64,000 bases of DNA from Taibaiella chishuiensis. GTDB lineage: Bacteria > Bacteroidota > Bacteroidia > Chitinophagales > Chitinophagaceae. The stretch lies in assembly GCF_003014535.1 (NCBI RefSeq), contig NZ_PYGD01000012.1:118524-182523 (forward strand). The letters are read 5' to 3'. The translations under genes were made by a program, and so were the position numbers. This document shows positions 35,378 through 44,420 of this stretch, one piece after another (within the stretch, counting starts at the first letter, position 1; each line of letters starts with the position of its first letter). The notes beneath the pieces were generated by a model that did not search any database, was not told the origin of the DNA, and was given only the letters and a program-made list of their open reading frames with translations.

Positions 35378-36655
35378 ATGACAATACGAAATTCTGTATC
35401 TTATTCTTTTCCCGGAGAAGAATTGGCAGTAATAAAAACAAAAATGCTGAATTGGCTCCGCCCTTTCAGCATTTTTGCTTATCTGGACAATAACCAATAC
35501 CAGCATGGTCCCAACCGCTTTGAATTGCTGGTAGCTGCCGGCGCTGCTGGGAGCAATATCCCCTTCGGCGAAGCCGGCGGCGACTGGTTATTCGGACACC
35601 TGGAATACGATTTTAAAAACCAGGTCGAACCCCGGCTGACCAGCCGGCACCAGGCCCGGCAAGGCTTTGAAGAACAGTTCTTTTTTAAGCCCGTACATGT
35701 GGCTTATATCCCTTACGGTACCCATACCCTGGTGGTGGAAAGCCTGGATGCCGCTCCGGAAGCCATCCTGGAGGCCATACTTGGCCAGGAGGCTGTAATT
35801 GAAGGCCCCGCTCCGGCAGGCGTATCCTGGCAATACCGTTTTACCAAAGAAGCGTATATCGATGCCGTAGAGCAGGTGCGCGGGCATATCGTCGAAGGCG
35901 ACTGTTATGAACTTAACCTCTGTACCGAAGCCTATGCTACAGCCGCTACGATCGATCCCTGGCTCACCTTTCACCGGCTCAACCGCCTGAATCCTGCTCC
36001 CTTTGCGGCGTTTTACCGTACCCACGATGCCTTCCTGGTTTGCGCCAGCCCCGAACGTTTCCTGTTTAAAGCCGGCGACGAACTGGTATCGCAACCGATA
36101 AAGGGCACAGCCCGCAGAAGCAGCGATCCGGCAACAGACGAACGGCTGAAAACGGCCCTGTACAACGATGAGAAAGAACGGGCAGAAAACGTAATGATCG
36201 TAGACCTGGTGCGCAACGACCTGGCACGCAGCTGCAGGACGGGCAGTGTTAGCGTGCCCGAGCTGTTTGGTATCTATTCGTTTCCACAGGTGCACCAGCT
36301 TATCTCTACGGTAAGCGGCCTTTTAAAAGAAACCGTTACCCCCGAACAGGCCATACGGCATGCCTTTCCTATGGGCAGTATGACCGGCGCCCCCAAGGTA
36401 ATGGTAATGGAGCTGATCGAACAGTACGAGCGATCGCGGCGCGGCCTGTATGCCGGTACCCTGGGTTATAGCAGCCCCGGCGGCGATTTTGATTTTAATG
36501 TCGTGATCCGCAGTTTATTTTACAACAGTGCTACCGGTTACCTCTCGTACCAGACAGGCGGTGCCATTACCTACGATAGCGTGGCTGCGGCAGAGTGGGA
36601 AGAAGTAAGGCTGAAAGCCCGGGCCATGGAACAGGTATTTCTTCAGGCCGGCTAG
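35378..36655 (+). CDS. pabB: Aminodeoxychorismate synthase component I / chorismate-binding protein
   Basis: This 425-residue chorismate-utilising enzyme shows family parts in the C-terminal two thirds: VEGDCYELNLCTEA, FAAFYRTHDAFLVCASPERF, QPIKGTARR, NDEKERAENVMIVDLVRNDLAR, FPQVHQLISTVSG, FPMGSMTGAPKVMVMELIEQYE and GGAITYDSVAAAEWEE. It is a PabB rather than TrpE type on overall pattern, making the p-aminobenzoate precursor for folate. The N-terminal domain is divergent. No glutamine amidotransferase (PabA) lies adjacent. Anthranilate synthase is a less likely alternative. Confidence 0.88.
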   Translation: MTIRNSVSYSFPGEELAVIKTKMLNWLRPFSIFAYLDNNQYQHGPNRFELLVAAGAAGSNIPFGEAGGDWLFGHLEYDFKNQVEPRLTSRHQARQGFEEQFFFKPVHVAYIPYGTHTLVVESLDAAPEAILEAILGQEAVIEGPAPAGVSWQYRFTKEAYIDAVEQVRGHIVEGDCYELNLCTEAYATAATIDPWLTFHRLNRLNPAPFAAFYRTHDAFLVCASPERFLFKAGDELVSQPIKGTARRSSDPATDERLKTALYNDEKERAENVMIVDLVRNDLARSCRTGSVSVPELFGIYSFPQVHQLISTVSGLLKETVTPEQAIRHAFPMGSMTGAPKVMVMELIEQYERSRRGLYAGTLGYSSPGGDFDFNVVIRSLFYNSATGYLSYQTGGAITYDSVAAAEWEEVRLKARAMEQVFLQAG

Positions 36656-36725
36656 GGGAATACCGGATTTCAGGTTACCTTTGCATGTTGCCCGTAAGGG
36701 CATAATTTAAATAACACAAACGACA

Positions 36726-37223
36726 ATGAACTCCCAGGTAAAAACAATATTACTGACCGTACTTACCCTTTCCGTGCTGACGATTGCACTGGTGGAAATA
36801 AGCGGTGTAAGCCAGCGTGCCCTGTTCAATAAATACGGCATCGGCACCCAGTCAGGACATAGTACGGAACTTGATGAACGCAACGAGCGGGAAGCCAAAG
36901 TGAAAGAGATGCCCAAAACCAAAATGGTCATCCCGGAAGATAAATTCAACTTCGGTAAAATAAAAGAAGGTGAGAAAGTACGCCACGCTTTCAAATTCAA
37001 AAACCTGGGCGATAACCCGCTGATGATCTCCGACGCGATCGTTTCCTGTGGTTGCACCGTACCTTCCTTTTCCAAAGACCCGATCCTGCCGGGTGGCGAA
37101 GGCGAGATCCTGGTCGAGTTTAACTCGGCCGGCAGGAAAGGACATCAGCAAAAAAATGTACTGATCGTTTCCAACGCGGACCGCGAAAAGATCTCTGTTT
37201 CCTTCGAAGCAGAGGTAGAATAA
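36726..37223 (+). CDS. DUF1573-domain exported protein
   Basis: This 165-residue protein has an N-terminal hydrophobic segment (TILLTVLTLSVLTIALVEI) acting as anchor or signal. A DUF1573 domain of about 100 residues follows, with family marks FNFGKIKEGEKVRHAFKFKNLGDNPL, a VSCGCTVPSF cysteine pair and EILVEFNSAGRKGHQQKNV. Such domains are Ig-like and common in Bacteroidota envelope proteins, but their function is not settled. It precedes the UbiA-family gene by 36 nt, so co-transcription is likely. Confidence 0.85.
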   Translation: MNSQVKTILLTVLTLSVLTIALVEISGVSQRALFNKYGIGTQSGHSTELDERNEREAKVKEMPKTKMVIPEDKFNFGKIKEGEKVRHAFKFKNLGDNPLMISDAIVSCGCTVPSFSKDPILPGGEGEILVEFNSAGRKGHQQKNVLIVSNADREKISVSFEAEVE

Positions 37224-37259
37224 AATTATCCGCAGTACCTCAACTCAAAAACAGTACCG

Positions 37260-38153
37260 ATGGCCCAGACAACTGTACCCGCTATGCCACAGCACAGTAA
37301 TGTAGTCCAGAAATATCTTTCCCTGGTAAAGTTCAGTCATACCGTCTTTGCCCTGCCTTTTGCGCTTATCGGCTTTACGCTCGCCGTTGCCTACGACCAC
37401 CAGACCTTTCGTTGGTCGTTGCTGGGGCTGATGCTGCTCTGCATGGTATTTGCACGAAGCGCAGCTATGGCTTTTAACCGCTACCTCGACCGCAGGTTCG
37501 ATGCGTTGAACCCGCGTACGGCACAGCGCGAAATACCCGCCGGCGCTATCAAACCGCAACATGCGCTTATCTTTACGATCGTATGCTGTGTATTGTTCGT
37601 GTTGACCACGGCATTGATCAATCCTCTTTGCCTGTACCTGTCGCCCATAGCCCTGTTCGTGATCCTGTTCTACAGTTTTACCAAAAGGTTTACTGCTTTA
37701 TGCCACCTGGTATTGGGTGTGGGCCTGGCCCTGGCGCCCATTGGCGCTTACCTGGCCGTTACCGGTTATTTCGATTTTCTGCCCCTGTTCTTTTCCTTTA
37801 CCGTACTGACCTGGGTATCGGGCTTCGATATCATCTATGCTCTCCAGGACCAGGATTTCGATAAAGGACAAAAGCTGCATTCCATTCCTGCCGCACTGGG
37901 TACGCGCAACGCCCTGCGGGTATCCAATGCCCTGCATTTCTTTTCGGCCCTATTCGTGATCGGCGCGGGTATCTTTGCTCAGTTCGGCATATTGTACTGG
38001 ATCGGTACCGCCGTATTTACGGGCCTGCTTATCTACCAGCATATCCTGGTAAAACCCAACGACCTCAGCAAAGTCAATATGGCCTTTGCCAATACCAATG
38101 GTATTGCCAGTATCGTGTTCGCAATATTTACCATCCTGGAACTTGTGCTCTGA
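37260..38153 (+). CDS. UbiA-family aromatic prenyltransferase (possible MqnP)
   Basis: This 297-residue membrane protein has about eight to nine helices and both Asp-rich prenyl-diphosphate motifs: AFNRYLDRRFDALNPRT early and YALQDQDFDKGQKLHSIP later. In the TIGR01475-like branch of UbiA homologues this is a putative polyprenyltransferase, including the futalosine-pathway enzyme MqnP. As Bacteroidota make menaquinone, a quinone-synthesis role is likely, but the acceptor is not proven. A strong terminator follows. Confidence 0.85.
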   Translation: MAQTTVPAMPQHSNVVQKYLSLVKFSHTVFALPFALIGFTLAVAYDHQTFRWSLLGLMLLCMVFARSAAMAFNRYLDRRFDALNPRTAQREIPAGAIKPQHALIFTIVCCVLFVLTTALINPLCLYLSPIALFVILFYSFTKRFTALCHLVLGVGLALAPIGAYLAVTGYFDFLPLFFSFTVLTWVSGFDIIYALQDQDFDKGQKLHSIPAALGTRNALRVSNALHFFSALFVIGAGIFAQFGILYWIGTAVFTGLLIYQHILVKPNDLSKVNMAFANTNGIASIVFAIFTILELVL

Positions 38154-38189
38154 GTAGTGCCTTGAAGCAAGGATAGCTATATGATATAC

Positions 38190-38229
38190 GCCCCGGATCG
38201 CCGCCCTGATGGCTGATCCGGGGCTTTTT
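38190..38229 (+). terminator. Terminator after the UbiA-family gene
   Basis: Stem GCCCCGGATC / GATCCGGGGC followed by TTTTT. Confidence 0.85.
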
Positions 38230-38405
38230 CATGCCCCTTTGCCGCAGTGTGGAAACCGCTACCGGGAGCGGTATCCCGGGTAGTGGTGAAATAATTGACA
38301 GCGGTTATCAATAAAAAACGGCAGGTTGTCAATCGTGTATGGATATGCAACACAAAAGCGTTACTTTCAACCTGCCCCATTTACCTGAACTACAAAAGAT
38401 AAACG

Positions 38406-40112
38406 ATGAAGCTGAAAGCGCTGCTCGCCGGCATATTGTGCTGTGCCCTCTCTTTGACAGGTTATGGACAACCTGATGCATGTTATATCCCCGGTCTCCT
38501 GTATGTGAAAATGAAGGACGATGCCGGGTATCGCCTGGACAACCGGCAATTGATCCCGCTCAGGAAGCAGGACGAAAGTGTGCTGAACGACCTGGCGGTA
38601 CTGGGTACCTGGAACAGGTTGCATGCCCCCTCCAACGAAAAATTAGCGGCCTGGCGCAGGGAAGCGCAAACCCGTTTGCAACAAAGGCTCCCGGATATCA
38701 GCATGGAATTTTGCTTCCGCTTAAACCGGCCCGAAGACCGGGACCAAGCCAGGGAGCTGCTGCAAAAACTCAGCGATGCCGAAGAAGTATTGAAGATGCC
38801 GGTACCCATATCTGCGCCGCTCCCGGCCGATTTTACGCCCCAGCAGTTGTACTGGCAGACCGTAGAAACGGGAATCAACGCGGATAGTGTTTACCTGGTT
38901 TTCCAGAATAAAGGCGCCGGTATAAAAGTCTGCGATATAGAATATGATTTCAACGCAGCGCATGCCGATCTGCCGGCCGTAACCCTGATCGGATCGCCGC
39001 CCGGTCAGGGCAGCGGGAATAGCAATCATGGCACTGCCGTGCTGGGCCAGATCGTATCGCTGGACAATGGCTGGGGCACCACGGGTATTGCCCCCGATTG
39101 CAAGGCTTATTTTTCGGCGGTCTTTACCGCCGACAACGGTTTCTATAATCTTGCCGGCGCTATCACCCGTACTTTTGATGTGCTGGGTCCCGGCGATGTA
39201 TTGCTGCTGGAGCAGCAGATGGCCGGGCCCAATACCGATTATACCTATTTGCAATCGCAGGGCGGCCTGGTGCCTGTAGAATGGAGCAGGCCTATATACA
39301 ATGCTATTAAGTATGCCGTGGGTATGGGTATCATCGTGGTAGAGGCGGCCGGTAATGGCCGGCAAGACCTGGATGACCGTGTCTATAAGACCGGCAATGG
39401 CGACCATCATCCCTTTATACCCGCCAATACCTCCGGGGCGATCATCGTGGGGGCGGGTGGCGTTGGTGGCCGGGCTGAACCGAGGTCGCGTCTTGCATTC
39501 TCCAATTACGGTTCGCGTGTAGACCTGCAGGGCAACGGTGAACTGATAACCACGACGGGCTACGGCGACCTGTATGATGCGGAGGGCGAAAATTATCATT
39601 ACACCAGCGTCTTCAGTGGCACATCCGGTGCATCGCCCATCGTAACGTCTGCCGTTGCGCTTTTGCAATCGGTATATAAGAGCCGCAACAATGGCGCCGT
39701 ATTGGCGCCGGCTGATGTGCTGTCGATCTTGAAGAGTACGGGGAAACCCCAGCTGGCCGGGGCTGCGCCGGTTGCTGAGCATATAGGTCCTTTGCCCGAT
39801 GTCTATGCCGCTATTAAAAAAGTGCTGGACCGCACTACGGCCTTGCCATCGGTACCCGGGCAACCGGTAAGCGCTATTTTCCCCAACCCCGGCACGGGCA
39901 GGTTCCGTCTGTTGTATCCGGGTATGTTGAAAGAAGCGCTGACGGTACAGGTAAGCAATGTAAGTGGTAATACCGTAGGGCGCTATACCATAGCCAGGGG
40001 GAGCAATGCCGCGCTGGATATCGATTTGAGGGATCAGCCTGCCGGTGTTTATTTTGTACGCCTCACCAATGCTACGATCAACGAGGTGCAACGCCTGGTA
40101 TTGGCCCGATAA
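38406..40112 (+). CDS. Secreted subtilisin-like (S8) serine protease with T9SS sorting domain, copy 1
   Basis: This 568-residue exported protease has a signal peptide (MKLKALLAGILCCALSLTGYGQ) and a prodomain-like region to about residue 165. The S8 domain carries catalytic Asp in KVCDIEYDFN, His in NHGTAVLGQI, oxyanion Asn in VEAAGNGRQD and Ser in FSGTSGASPIV. The C-terminal 80 residues are a T9SS type A domain (IFPNPGTGRFRL, QVSNVSGNTV, DQPAGVYFVRLTN, QRLVLAR). It is the first of a tandem pair, very similar to the next gene, which suggests a local duplication. Confidence 0.9.
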   Translation: MKLKALLAGILCCALSLTGYGQPDACYIPGLLYVKMKDDAGYRLDNRQLIPLRKQDESVLNDLAVLGTWNRLHAPSNEKLAAWRREAQTRLQQRLPDISMEFCFRLNRPEDRDQARELLQKLSDAEEVLKMPVPISAPLPADFTPQQLYWQTVETGINADSVYLVFQNKGAGIKVCDIEYDFNAAHADLPAVTLIGSPPGQGSGNSNHGTAVLGQIVSLDNGWGTTGIAPDCKAYFSAVFTADNGFYNLAGAITRTFDVLGPGDVLLLEQQMAGPNTDYTYLQSQGGLVPVEWSRPIYNAIKYAVGMGIIVVEAAGNGRQDLDDRVYKTGNGDHHPFIPANTSGAIIVGAGGVGGRAEPRSRLAFSNYGSRVDLQGNGELITTTGYGDLYDAEGENYHYTSVFSGTSGASPIVTSAVALLQSVYKSRNNGAVLAPADVLSILKSTGKPQLAGAAPVAEHIGPLPDVYAAIKKVLDRTTALPSVPGQPVSAIFPNPGTGRFRLLYPGMLKEALTVQVSNVSGNTVGRYTIARGSNAALDIDLRDQPAGVYFVRLTNATINEVQRLVLAR

Positions 40113-40294
40113 ACGTTTTACATCCAGGATCCTGAAAGCGACATCGACAGCAAACTGTGCGTACATGACCCGGAATGGTAGGATGAATACCGTGTATTGA
40201 CAATGTGTACAAAGTTTATTTTTCTTAATATTATTTAAAAAAATAGTAACTGCTTTACCTTGTAAGTTGTTTATCGCACGTTAATAGGAATCAT

Positions 40295-41995
40295 ATGAAA
40301 AATGGTATAGTTGTTTTGCTTTGTTGCTGTTTCCTGTCGCTGGTGGGGTACAGCCAACCGGACCGCTACTATGCGGCGGATATGCTGTATGTAAAAATGA
40401 AAGACGATGCCGGTTATCAAATAAAAGATAAACGCCTGGTCAACAAAAACGGGCAGGCGGTTGCAACCGGGGAATTGGATGCGCTTGGTTTTTGGAGCCG
40501 GGTGCACCAGGTCAGCGATGCTAAACTGGAAACCTGGCGCAGGACCGCGGAAAAGAAACTCGGCCAGTCCCTGCCGGATTCCCGTATGGAGTTTTACTTT
40601 CATTTGCCCCTTGCCGGAAACCTGGATAAGGCCCGCGCTTTGCTGCGCCGCTTACAGGATGCCGCAGAAGTATTACAGGTGCCGCTGCCTGCGCAATTGC
40701 CCCTTCCTCCTGATTTTACCAGTCAACAACGCTACGACAAAGATGCAGCCGTCGGCATCGGGGCCGACAGCGTAAGGATCAGGTACGGGAACAGGGGCGC
40801 CGGGATTAAATTCTGTGATCTTGAATTTGCATTCAATGCCACACATGGCGATCTGCCCGCGGTTACTATTATAGGAGGCGCTCCTTTAGACCCCAACGGA
40901 GGTGGTGGAGAAGACCACGGGACCGCCGTATTGGGTTCCGTCATCTCGAAGGATAATAACTGGGGTATTACGGGCATTGCCCCGGATTGCAGTCCTTATT
41001 TCTCGGCGGCTTATACGCCCCAGGGCTATAACCCTGTAGGAGCGATTACCAATGCCATAGATTCGCTTGCCGCGGGCGATGTATTGTTGCTGGAACAGCA
41101 GATACCAGGTCCTAACGTCGATACGGTAACTCCCGAAACACAAAGAGGCTTAGTGCCGCTGGAATGGTACCGGCCGGCATATAATGCCATCAGGCTGGCT
41201 TCCGGTAAAGGTATTGTCGTGGTAGAGGCGGCGGGTAATGGCGATGAGAACCTGGACGCCCCGGTATACAGTACCGGCAACGGCGGGCATCATCCTTTCC
41301 TGGCGGCGAATAATTCCGGCGCTATTGTCGTGGGGGCAGGCGGCGTGGGTGGCAATGCTGCCAACAGGTCCCGGCTTTACTTCTCTAACTACGGCTCCCG
41401 TGTGGATCTGCAGGGCAATGGCGAAGAGGTAACGACTACCGGTTATGGAGACCTGTATAATACCGAAGGCGCTAACTATCATTATACCGCTAATTTTGGC
41501 GGTACATCCAGTGCATCGCCCATTGTATCCGGTGCGGTTATTCTTTTACAATCGGCCTACAAAAGCCGTAACAACGGTGCTGTATTAACACCGGCGAACG
41601 TCCTGTCGATCCTGAGGACTACCGGGAAGCCCCAATTACCGGGTATAGCGCCTGTTTCCGAAAACATAGGCCCCTTGCCCGATGTATACGCTGCTATAAG
41701 GCAAGCCGTGGGCCCTCCTACTGCCTTGCCTTCAGTACCCGGGCGGTCGTTAAGCACCATTGCCCCTAACCCCGGCACTGGCAGGTTCCGGCTGGTATAT
41801 CCCGGTATCTTGACCGAGGCATTGACGGTACAGGTAAGCAATGTAAGCGGTAATACCGTAAGGCGTTATACCATAGCCAGGGGTAGCAATACTGCGCTGG
41901 ATATCGATCTCAGGGATCAGCCTGCGGGCCTTTATTTTGTACGTCTGACCAACGGGACAATCAACGAGGTACAACGCCTGGTATTGACCCCTTAG
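40295..41995 (+). CDS. Secreted subtilisin-like (S8) serine protease with T9SS sorting domain, copy 2
   Basis: This 566-residue paralogue of the upstream gene has the same layout: signal peptide (IVVLLCCCFLSLVGYSQ), prodomain, S8 domain and T9SS tail. The triad is intact, with Asp in KFCDLEFAFN, His in EDHGTAVLGSV and Ser in FGGTSSASPIV. The last 100 residues are nearly identical to copy 1, while the prodomain differs more, so gene conversion or a recent duplication of the tail is possible. An AT-rich region (40205-40260) lies just upstream and may hold its promoter. Confidence 0.9.
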   Translation: MKNGIVVLLCCCFLSLVGYSQPDRYYAADMLYVKMKDDAGYQIKDKRLVNKNGQAVATGELDALGFWSRVHQVSDAKLETWRRTAEKKLGQSLPDSRMEFYFHLPLAGNLDKARALLRRLQDAAEVLQVPLPAQLPLPPDFTSQQRYDKDAAVGIGADSVRIRYGNRGAGIKFCDLEFAFNATHGDLPAVTIIGGAPLDPNGGGGEDHGTAVLGSVISKDNNWGITGIAPDCSPYFSAAYTPQGYNPVGAITNAIDSLAAGDVLLLEQQIPGPNVDTVTPETQRGLVPLEWYRPAYNAIRLASGKGIVVVEAAGNGDENLDAPVYSTGNGGHHPFLAANNSGAIVVGAGGVGGNAANRSRLYFSNYGSRVDLQGNGEEVTTTGYGDLYNTEGANYHYTANFGGTSSASPIVSGAVILLQSAYKSRNNGAVLTPANVLSILRTTGKPQLPGIAPVSENIGPLPDVYAAIRQAVGPPTALPSVPGRSLSTIAPNPGTGRFRLVYPGILTEALTVQVSNVSGNTVRRYTIARGSNTALDIDLRDQPAGLYFVRLTNGTINEVQRLVLTP

Positions 41996-42056
41996 GCCCA
42001 TCGTGATAAAGAACAGGATAACCGGTATGCAACGCGGTATATAAACAGGGGATCAT

Positions 42057-42064
42057 TATCTTTG
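42057..42064 (+). promoter_or_regulatory. -7 promoter element of recQ
   Basis: TATCTTTG, with transcription expected near 42071. An in-frame stop at 42081 and the absence of any ATG before 42105 make TTG 42105 the likely start codon. Confidence 0.55.
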
Positions 42065-42104
42065 ACAGAAATTACCGGATTAAAAAAACGCCCGTTCTGT
42101 ACCC

Positions 42105-44000
42105 TTGCTGCTTTCCCTTTTAGAACAATACTGGCATTATACTTCCTTCCGGCCCCTGCAGGAGGAGATCATCTCCGCTGTAATGGCCGGCAGGGATACC
42201 TTTGCCCTGCTACCTACCGGTGGCGGCAAGTCTGTATGTTACCAATTGCCTGCACTGGCCCGCGATGGTTTTGCTATCGTAGTGAGCCCGCTCATTGCGC
42301 TGATGCAGGACCAGGTAATGCAATTGCAGCGCCGCGGTATCAGTGCCGCATTCCTGCATTCGGGTATGAATGCCCGGCAGATCAGCGATACGCTGGAACG
42401 GGCTGCAGACAACCAGTACAAATTGTTGTACGTGTCGCCGGAGCGTCTCCAGACCGATGTTTTCCGCGAGTACGCCGGCGCTTTTCAGCTCAACCTGATC
42501 GCGGTAGACGAGGCGCATTGTATTTCGCAATGGGGCCACGATTTCAGGCCTGCTTACCTGAAGATCGATACCCTGCGGGCTTTCGCACCCGGGGTGCCGG
42601 TACTGGCGCTTACGGCATCGGCCAACGAACAGGTGCAGCAGGATATCATCCAACAACTCAAGTTGCAGCAGCCGGCCCTGTTTAAACAGAGCGTGGTGCG
42701 CGACAATCTTTTTTATACGATACGGTATACCGAAAATAAACCGGTGGATACGGTACGCGCTTTCGAAGCCATAAAGGGCAGCGGCGTGCTGTATTGCCGC
42801 AGTCGCAAACGTTGTGTGGAAACGGCTTTGCAGCTGAAAGAAGAAGGACTGGATGCGCTCGTATACCATGCCGGTATGGAACGCACCGCACGCGAGGCCG
42901 CACAACAGAGCTGGACGGCAAGTCATAGCCAGATCATGAGTGCCACTACCGCTTTCGGTATGGGTATCGATAAGCCGGATGTGCGGATCGTGGCGCACTA
43001 CGATGTGCCCGAACATATCGAAGCCTATTACCAGGAAGCAGGCAGGGCCGGCCGCGACGGCAATAAGGCGCATGCCGTACTGTTTTACAACCATCGCGAT
43101 ATCGTAAGGTTGCAGGAGTCGACTGCAATCAGCTATCCGCCCGATGCGTTTATCCGTAAGGTATACCAGATGGTGGGCGATTATCTGCAAATGCCCGTGG
43201 GATCCGGTTTTGAAGAGTTGCAACCCTTCGATGCACTGCAGTTTGCACATAACTTCAAGCTTGATGTATTGCCAGCCTTCAGCGCCATCCGCCTGTTGGA
43301 GCGCGAAGGTTTCTGGCAATGGATCGAACAGGCCAATACCCGCACCCAGGTACAGTTTACCACCGACAGGCCGACGCTCGATTACCTGGCGCGTAACGAG
43401 CCCAAACTGGCTTATGTAACCACGGGCCTGTTGCGGTTATACGGCAGTATATTTCACTTCCCGGCTTATATTAACGAATTTGACCTGGCCCGCATCCTGA
43501 AAGTGGATAAAGCGGCGCTGGACCAGGCTTTGCAGCGCCTCGACACCCTGGGTATTATCGATTACCGGCCGGGGCTTGCAGGCGGCGCACTGTATTGGCA
43601 GCACAACCGCATGACGCCGCACCAGCTGTTGCTGAACAGCGCCCGTATTGACCGGCTGCGTAAAGCCCACGAGGAGCGCACAGAGCAGATGATCCGTTAT
43701 ATACAAACGGAAGACGTATGCCGCAATATACTGCTGGCGCGGTATTTCGGCGAGCAAACCGCGAAAGAATGCGGCGGATGTGATGTGTGCAGGCGGAAGG
43801 CAAAGAAAGATAACGTACCTTCAGACCCCCTTAAGGAAAAACTGCTGGCCCTTATCCGGAAGGAACAACAGGTTTCGGTAGCGGCGCTGACCGCCGCTTT
43901 CCCCGACCTGGAACAGGATCGCCTGATCGCGTATATCCGCCAGTTGAGCGATGAACATCTTTGCCGCGTTTATCCAACAGGAATTATATTTGCAAGCTGA
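42105..44000 (+). CDS. RecQ-like ATP-dependent DNA helicase, short form
   Basis: This is a 631-residue 3'-5' helicase. Motifs run in order: SFRPLQEEII, Walker A ALLPTGGGKSVCYQLPA, Walker B VDEAHCISQWGHDFRPAY, VLALTASA, and a second RecA domain ending TTAFGMGIDKPDVRIVAHYDVP and YYQEAGRAGRDG. The RecQ zinc region follows near residues 535-560 (DVCRNILLARYFGE...CGGCDVCRRK). The chain ends about 100 residues short of E. coli RecQ and no HRDC domain is recognisable. The start is a TTG, chosen because an in-frame stop lies 24 nt upstream. A role in recombination or fork repair is expected. Confidence 0.9.
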   Translation: MLLSLLEQYWHYTSFRPLQEEIISAVMAGRDTFALLPTGGGKSVCYQLPALARDGFAIVVSPLIALMQDQVMQLQRRGISAAFLHSGMNARQISDTLERAADNQYKLLYVSPERLQTDVFREYAGAFQLNLIAVDEAHCISQWGHDFRPAYLKIDTLRAFAPGVPVLALTASANEQVQQDIIQQLKLQQPALFKQSVVRDNLFYTIRYTENKPVDTVRAFEAIKGSGVLYCRSRKRCVETALQLKEEGLDALVYHAGMERTAREAAQQSWTASHSQIMSATTAFGMGIDKPDVRIVAHYDVPEHIEAYYQEAGRAGRDGNKAHAVLFYNHRDIVRLQESTAISYPPDAFIRKVYQMVGDYLQMPVGSGFEELQPFDALQFAHNFKLDVLPAFSAIRLLEREGFWQWIEQANTRTQVQFTTDRPTLDYLARNEPKLAYVTTGLLRLYGSIFHFPAYINEFDLARILKVDKAALDQALQRLDTLGIIDYRPGLAGGALYWQHNRMTPHQLLLNSARIDRLRKAHEERTEQMIRYIQTEDVCRNILLARYFGEQTAKECGGCDVCRRKAKKDNVPSDPLKEKLLALIRKEQQVSVAALTAAFPDLEQDRLIAYIRQLSDEHLCRVYPTGIIFAS

Positions 44001-44033
44001 GCCTGCCCAGCCGGCTTTTATAAAACGAGGACT

Positions 44034-44363
44034 ATGATTATAGGTGTAGCAGGGCCTTACTCCGCAGCCACAGCAGCGGAGCGGCAACATAACCTGGACC
44101 GTATGAACCAGGCAGCGGCGCAATTGCTTGCCAAAGGACATATCCCGCTGATCGGTGTTAATGCAGCCTTGCCGGTAGTAGCGCAGGCTGCGGGCATAGA
44201 TACCTATAAAGCCGTTATGGACATATCCATGGCAGTGATCGACCGTTGCGAAGCATTGCTGCTGTTGGCCGAAAGCCCGGGCGCCAACCGGGAACGCGAC
44301 CTGGTGGCGGGCAAAGGGCTACCGGTCTTTAACCATATTGATGAAATAGATGCGGCGCTGTAA
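44034..44363 (+). CDS. DUF4406 / nucleoside 2-deoxyribosyltransferase-like small protein
   Basis: This 109-residue Rossmann-like protein has an N-terminal VAGPYSAATAAERQHNLDRMNQAA that matches the DUF4406 and deoxyribosyltransferase-like pattern, a central CEALLLLAESPGANRERDLVAGKG loop and a short C-terminal helix. It would act on nucleotides or their derivatives, but the family's cellular job is not defined. It begins 33 nt after recQ and is followed 57 nt later by the dehydrogenase gene, possibly as one transcript. Confidence 0.72.
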   Translation: MIIGVAGPYSAATAAERQHNLDRMNQAAAQLLAKGHIPLIGVNAALPVVAQAAGIDTYKAVMDISMAVIDRCEALLLLAESPGANRERDLVAGKGLPVFNHIDEIDAAL

Positions 44364-44420
44364 GCCGCTACCAGTGCGTATTTTACGCATCCCTGCGAGG
44401 ATGCATGATAAAAGAGAACC

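Noticed and set aside
38721..40166. 481-codon minus-strand frame opposite the first subtilase
   Set aside because: It is a mirror of the protease gene with no motif or promoter, and lies entirely within a confident gene.
42210..43319. 369-codon minus-strand frame opposite the RecQ-like helicase
   Set aside because: Antisense to helicase motifs; composition is not protein-like.
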